From contig CAJURH010000046.1 in assembly GCA_910588775.1 (NCBI GenBank), forward strand, positions 1-13,795: a stretch of DNA of 13,795 bases. The letters run 5' to 3'. Below the pieces are notes generated by a model. The model did no database searches. It saw nothing but the letters and a program-made list of their open reading frames with translations, and had not been told where the DNA came from. The position numbers and the translations under genes were made by a program. Positions 11,520 through 13,795 of the stretch are shown in pieces; position 1 is the first letter of the stretch; each line of letters opens with the position of its first letter. The DNA comes from an uncultured Lachnospiraceae bacterium. Its GTDB lineage: Bacteria > Bacillota > Clostridia > Lachnospirales > Lachnospiraceae.

Positions 11520-13634
11520 TTACACATCCCCATGATACAACACAATCGCCGAAAGCGGCGGCAACTCCAGATCCAGATAGCCGCCTTTTGCCACCACCTG
11601 CACCCGCTCCATGGAATAACCTTCACTGTAAGTGATGAAAACCCGCTCCATGGGCACATCCCGAAAGCGGCTGACTCCCACCTGCCACACAGGAATTTCC
11701 ATGTGCATGATCTCCTGACTGTTGTTAACCGCCACCACCGCTCTCTCCGTTCTGGAAAAACGGCCATAGCTGATGCCCTGATACTGCCGCACCAGAAACT
11801 TGATGGAGCCGGAGACAAAAACCGCATATTGTTTATGAATGGCAATCATATCCTTGTGAAACTGGATCAGCTCCCTGTCTTCCCGCCCCCAGGGATACGT
11901 CCTTCTGCTGTCGGGATCGGTGAACCCGCAGACCCCGGCCTCATCCCCATAATAAATGGTGGGCGCCCCCGGCCAGGTCATCTGTATCACCACCGCCTCC
12001 CGCATCACAGGCACGCAGATTCCCTCCTGGGCCGCCTGGCTACCCAGATGCGCCAGCCTTCCCACTTTGTGATTGGTCCTGGTGAGAAACCGTGAATGGT
12101 CATGGTTGGACAATTCATTCATGGCGGTCATCTGCGAAGGCGTCAGGAAACTGGACATATGATGGGTCATGGCGTCGAAGAAAAAGGCTCCGTTTCCATA
12201 CAGATCCTCCCGGAATTCATCGCTGTGCTTCTCCATGCCTGTCAAAAACCAGGTCACCGGTTCCATAAAAGCATCGTAATTCATGATGCTGTCCCACTCG
12301 TCTCCCTGCAGCCAGCTCTCCGCGTTTCCATAATGTTCCGCCAGAATCAGAGCTTCTGGATTCGCCTCTTTAACCGCCTTTCTGAAATCCTTCCAAAACT
12401 GATGGTTAAATGAATTGCTGTGCCCTAAGTCCGCCGCCACATCCAGCCGCCAGCCATCCACGTTGAAAGGCGGCGACACCCATTTGCGCGCTACATCCAG
12501 AATATACTGATACAACTGGGGCGATTTCTCATAGTTCAACTTAGGCAACGTGTCATGTCCCCACCATCCCTCATAACTATCATTATAAGGCCATTGGTAT
12601 GCGTCATGAAAATGGAAAAAATCTCGGTAAGGACTTCCCTCCGATACATACGCTCCCTTTTCATAAGCCTCCTGGTCCTCATAGATACACTCCCGGTCCA
12701 TCCACTTATTAAACGACCCGCAGTGGTTAAAAACCCCGTCCAGGATAATCCGCATCCCCCGCTTATGAATTTCCTCCACCAGCTGTATAAAAAACCGGTT
12801 GCTAGCTTCCAGATTTTCCTTATCCGTAACCCTGCATATATACCGGGTGGCGTTCTTGTTATCCGTACTCCCCGGCTGCAAAAGCTCCCCTTCGTCTTTG
12901 ACGATTCGTCCCAGATGGGGGTCCACATAATCGTAATCCTGGATATCATATTTGTGATTGCTGGGCGAGACAAAAATAGGATTCAGATACAGGGCTTCCA
13001 CTCCCAGATCCTGCAGGTAATCCAGCTTATCCATCACGCCTTTTAAATCTCCGCCATAGAACTCCCGCACGCCCATCACCGCCGGCGGCTTATTCCAATC
13101 CTCCACCTGCACGCTGGCGTCTCCAATATAGAAATATTCTCCGGTGAGCACATCGTTGGTCGCGTCCCCGTTATAAAAGCGGTCCACATAGATCTGATAA
13201 ATCACAGCGCCCTTGGCCCATTGTGGCGTCTTAAATCCCGGCACAATTCGGAAAAAATGCTCGTCCCTCTGTTCCGGGAACACACCGTCACGGTAATAAT
13301 AACAACGAATCTGGCCAGCCACAATCTCAAAATAGTACTCCACCATTTCCTTGCCAAGCGCCAATTCCGTTTCATAGTAGTCAAAGGCCTCGGCCCGCTC
13401 TCCCACATACATGGGAATCCGGAAGCCCTGCACCACCAAATAGACTTCATCTACATTATTCTTAAGCGTGCGAAACCGAATCGTTATGCGCTCACCCGGT
13501 TCCGGTTCCATGGGAATACGGTAGTTCTCTGTGCTATCGCTAAAAAGTGCATCTTTACTAAATACAGGCATTTTTTGTAGAATATATTCCTGCCTTTTCT
13601 GTCTGTGTCTGCTGTATTCATAACTTTGATACAT
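11520..13634 (-). CDS. GH13 alpha-glucan hydrolase, neopullulanase/cyclomaltodextrinase-like
   Basis: 704 residues from the ATG at 13634, which has AAGGAA 9 nt upstream; a GTG nine codons earlier (13661) coincides with the expected transcription start and is rejected. Residues about 30-135 form an N-terminal beta-rich domain of the CBM34 type found in neopullulanases and maltogenic amylases. The TIM barrel begins at WAKGAVIYQIYVDRF (about 139) and holds region I DGVFNH (299-304), the nucleophile Asp398 in DGWRLDVA, the acid/base Glu433 in ILAEHYG and the stabiliser Asp512 in SNHDHSRF. All three catalytic residues are intact. There is no signal peptide, so it should cleave imported maltodextrins or cyclodextrins in the cytoplasm. 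An extra segment of about 35 residues follows DPHLG (about 242-278). Confidence 0.93.
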   Translation of the reverse strand: MYQSYEYSRHRQKRQEYILQKMPVFSKDALFSDSTENYRIPMEPEPGERITIRFRTLKNNVDEVYLVVQGFRIPMYVGERAEAFDYYETELALGKEMVEYYFEIVAGQIRCYYYRDGVFPEQRDEHFFRIVPGFKTPQWAKGAVIYQIYVDRFYNGDATNDVLTGEYFYIGDASVQVEDWNKPPAVMGVREFYGGDLKGVMDKLDYLQDLGVEALYLNPIFVSPSNHKYDIQDYDYVDPHLGRIVKDEGELLQPGSTDNKNATRYICRVTDKENLEASNRFFIQLVEEIHKRGMRIILDGVFNHCGSFNKWMDRECIYEDQEAYEKGAYVSEGSPYRDFFHFHDAYQWPYNDSYEGWWGHDTLPKLNYEKSPQLYQYILDVARKWVSPPFNVDGWRLDVAADLGHSNSFNHQFWKDFRKAVKEANPEALILAEHYGNAESWLQGDEWDSIMNYDAFMEPVTWFLTGMEKHSDEFREDLYGNGAFFFDAMTHHMSSFLTPSQMTAMNELSNHDHSRFLTRTNHKVGRLAHLGSQAAQEGICVPVMREAVVIQMTWPGAPTIYYGDEAGVCGFTDPDSRRTYPWGREDRELIQFHKDMIAIHKQYAVFVSGSIKFLVRQYQGISYGRFSRTERAVVAVNNSQEIMHMEIPVWQVGVSRFRDVPMERVFITYSEGYSMERVQVVAKGGYLDLELPPLSAIVLYHGDV

Positions 13635-13666
13635 ATTCTCACTTTCCTTTTCTATGTCCACGTTCC

Positions 13667-13695
13667 ATTGTATTACTTAAGCCGTCAAATATCAA
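13667..13695 (-). promoter_or_regulatory. Promoter of the GH13 gene
   Basis: On the minus strand TTGATA (13690-13695), a 17-nt spacer and TACAAT (13667-13672). The start would fall near 13660, which supports the ATG at 13634. I see no convincing catabolite-repression (cre) site here. Confidence 0.65.
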
Positions 13696-13723
13696 TCCAT
13701 TTTCTCACGGAATATGGGGTAAA

Positions 13724-13754
13724 AAAAGAAGCAGCCAAAAAGGCTGCCTCTTTT
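13724..13754 (-). terminator. Terminator of a gene beyond the right edge
   Basis: GCAGCC (13731-13736) and GGCTGC (13742-13747) around an AAAAA loop, extended by AAAAGA/TCTTTT after one mismatch. On the minus strand the stem is followed by TTCTTTTTTT, a strong U-tract. The terminated gene lies to the right: the minus strand has a TAA at 13773-13775 preceded by codons reading SFCYTP, possibly its last residues, but six codons are too few to call it. Confidence 0.85.
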
Positions 13755-13795
13755 GGAGAAGGTATTTCTCTCTTATGGGGTGTAGCAAAAACTAT

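Noticed and set aside
11339..11845. 168-codon frame running from the importer leader into the amylase gene
   Set aside because: Most of it is a same-strand shadow of the GH13 frame with no family features; only the last 32 codons lie in intergenic DNA and are listed separately as a possible leader peptide.
13635..13661. GTG start for the GH13 gene at 13661
   Set aside because: It coincides with the predicted transcription start and has no ribosome binding site; the ATG at 13634 has AAGGAA at 9 nt.

Overview
The window looks like the chromosome of a low-to-moderate-GC Gram-positive anaerobe of the Clostridia, most likely a Lachnospiraceae-type gut bacterium. The reasons are AGGAGG-type ribosome binding sites before nearly every gene, TTGACA/TATAAT-type promoters, a Firmicute-style L10 leader with an attenuator, a degraded CIRCE element, a zinc-type L33, and a GH13 enzyme with a clostridial look. 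The species assignment is inference. No insertion sequence, phage gene, CRISPR array, tRNA or rRNA is visible.

Layout, left to right. (1) 1-2282, minus strand: a two-component system (OmpR-type regulator, HAMP/HisKA kinase) followed by the first 26 codons of a sugar-nucleotidyltransferase-like gene that runs off the left edge. (2) 2311-5896, minus strand: the ribosomal/transcription cluster rpmG-secE-nusG-rplK-rplA, then an internal promoter, an L10-leader RNA with intrinsic attenuator, and rplJ-rplL closed by a hairpin. rpoB does not follow rplL; the two-component genes sit there instead. (3) 5931-6547, plus strand: a divergently transcribed small protein of unknown function with 11 histidines in residues 8-22, closed by a 15-bp-stem terminator. 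(4) 6590-7614, minus strand: a nitroreductase-family gene whose promoter carries a perfect 9-5-9 operator-like dyad. (5) 7721-9223, plus strand: hsp20 under a degenerate CIRCE (HrcA) operator, a tightly linked SGNH/GDSL hydrolase, and a 67-residue protein with a CxxC. (6) 9228-11509, minus strand: a polar amino acid ABC importer (two permeases and an ATPase, no binding protein) behind a strong promoter with a 19-bp dyad and a possible Cys-rich leader peptide. (7) 11520-13695, minus strand: a cytoplasmic GH13 neopullulanase/cyclomaltodextrinase-like enzyme, then the terminator of a gene off the right edge.

How it works together: regions 1 and 2 are housekeeping and envelope-signalling genes in one direction. 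L10 autoregulation probably sets rplJ-rplL output separately from the upstream genes. The accessory part (regions 3-7) is a string of small, separately promoted units, several with visible operators: HrcA-like for hsp20, an unidentified dyad repressor for the nitroreductase, and another dyad regulator for the amino acid importer. I do not see an obviously new multi-gene system. The most unusual signals are the possible Cys-cluster leader peptide before the importer, the operators just listed, and the His-rich orphan.
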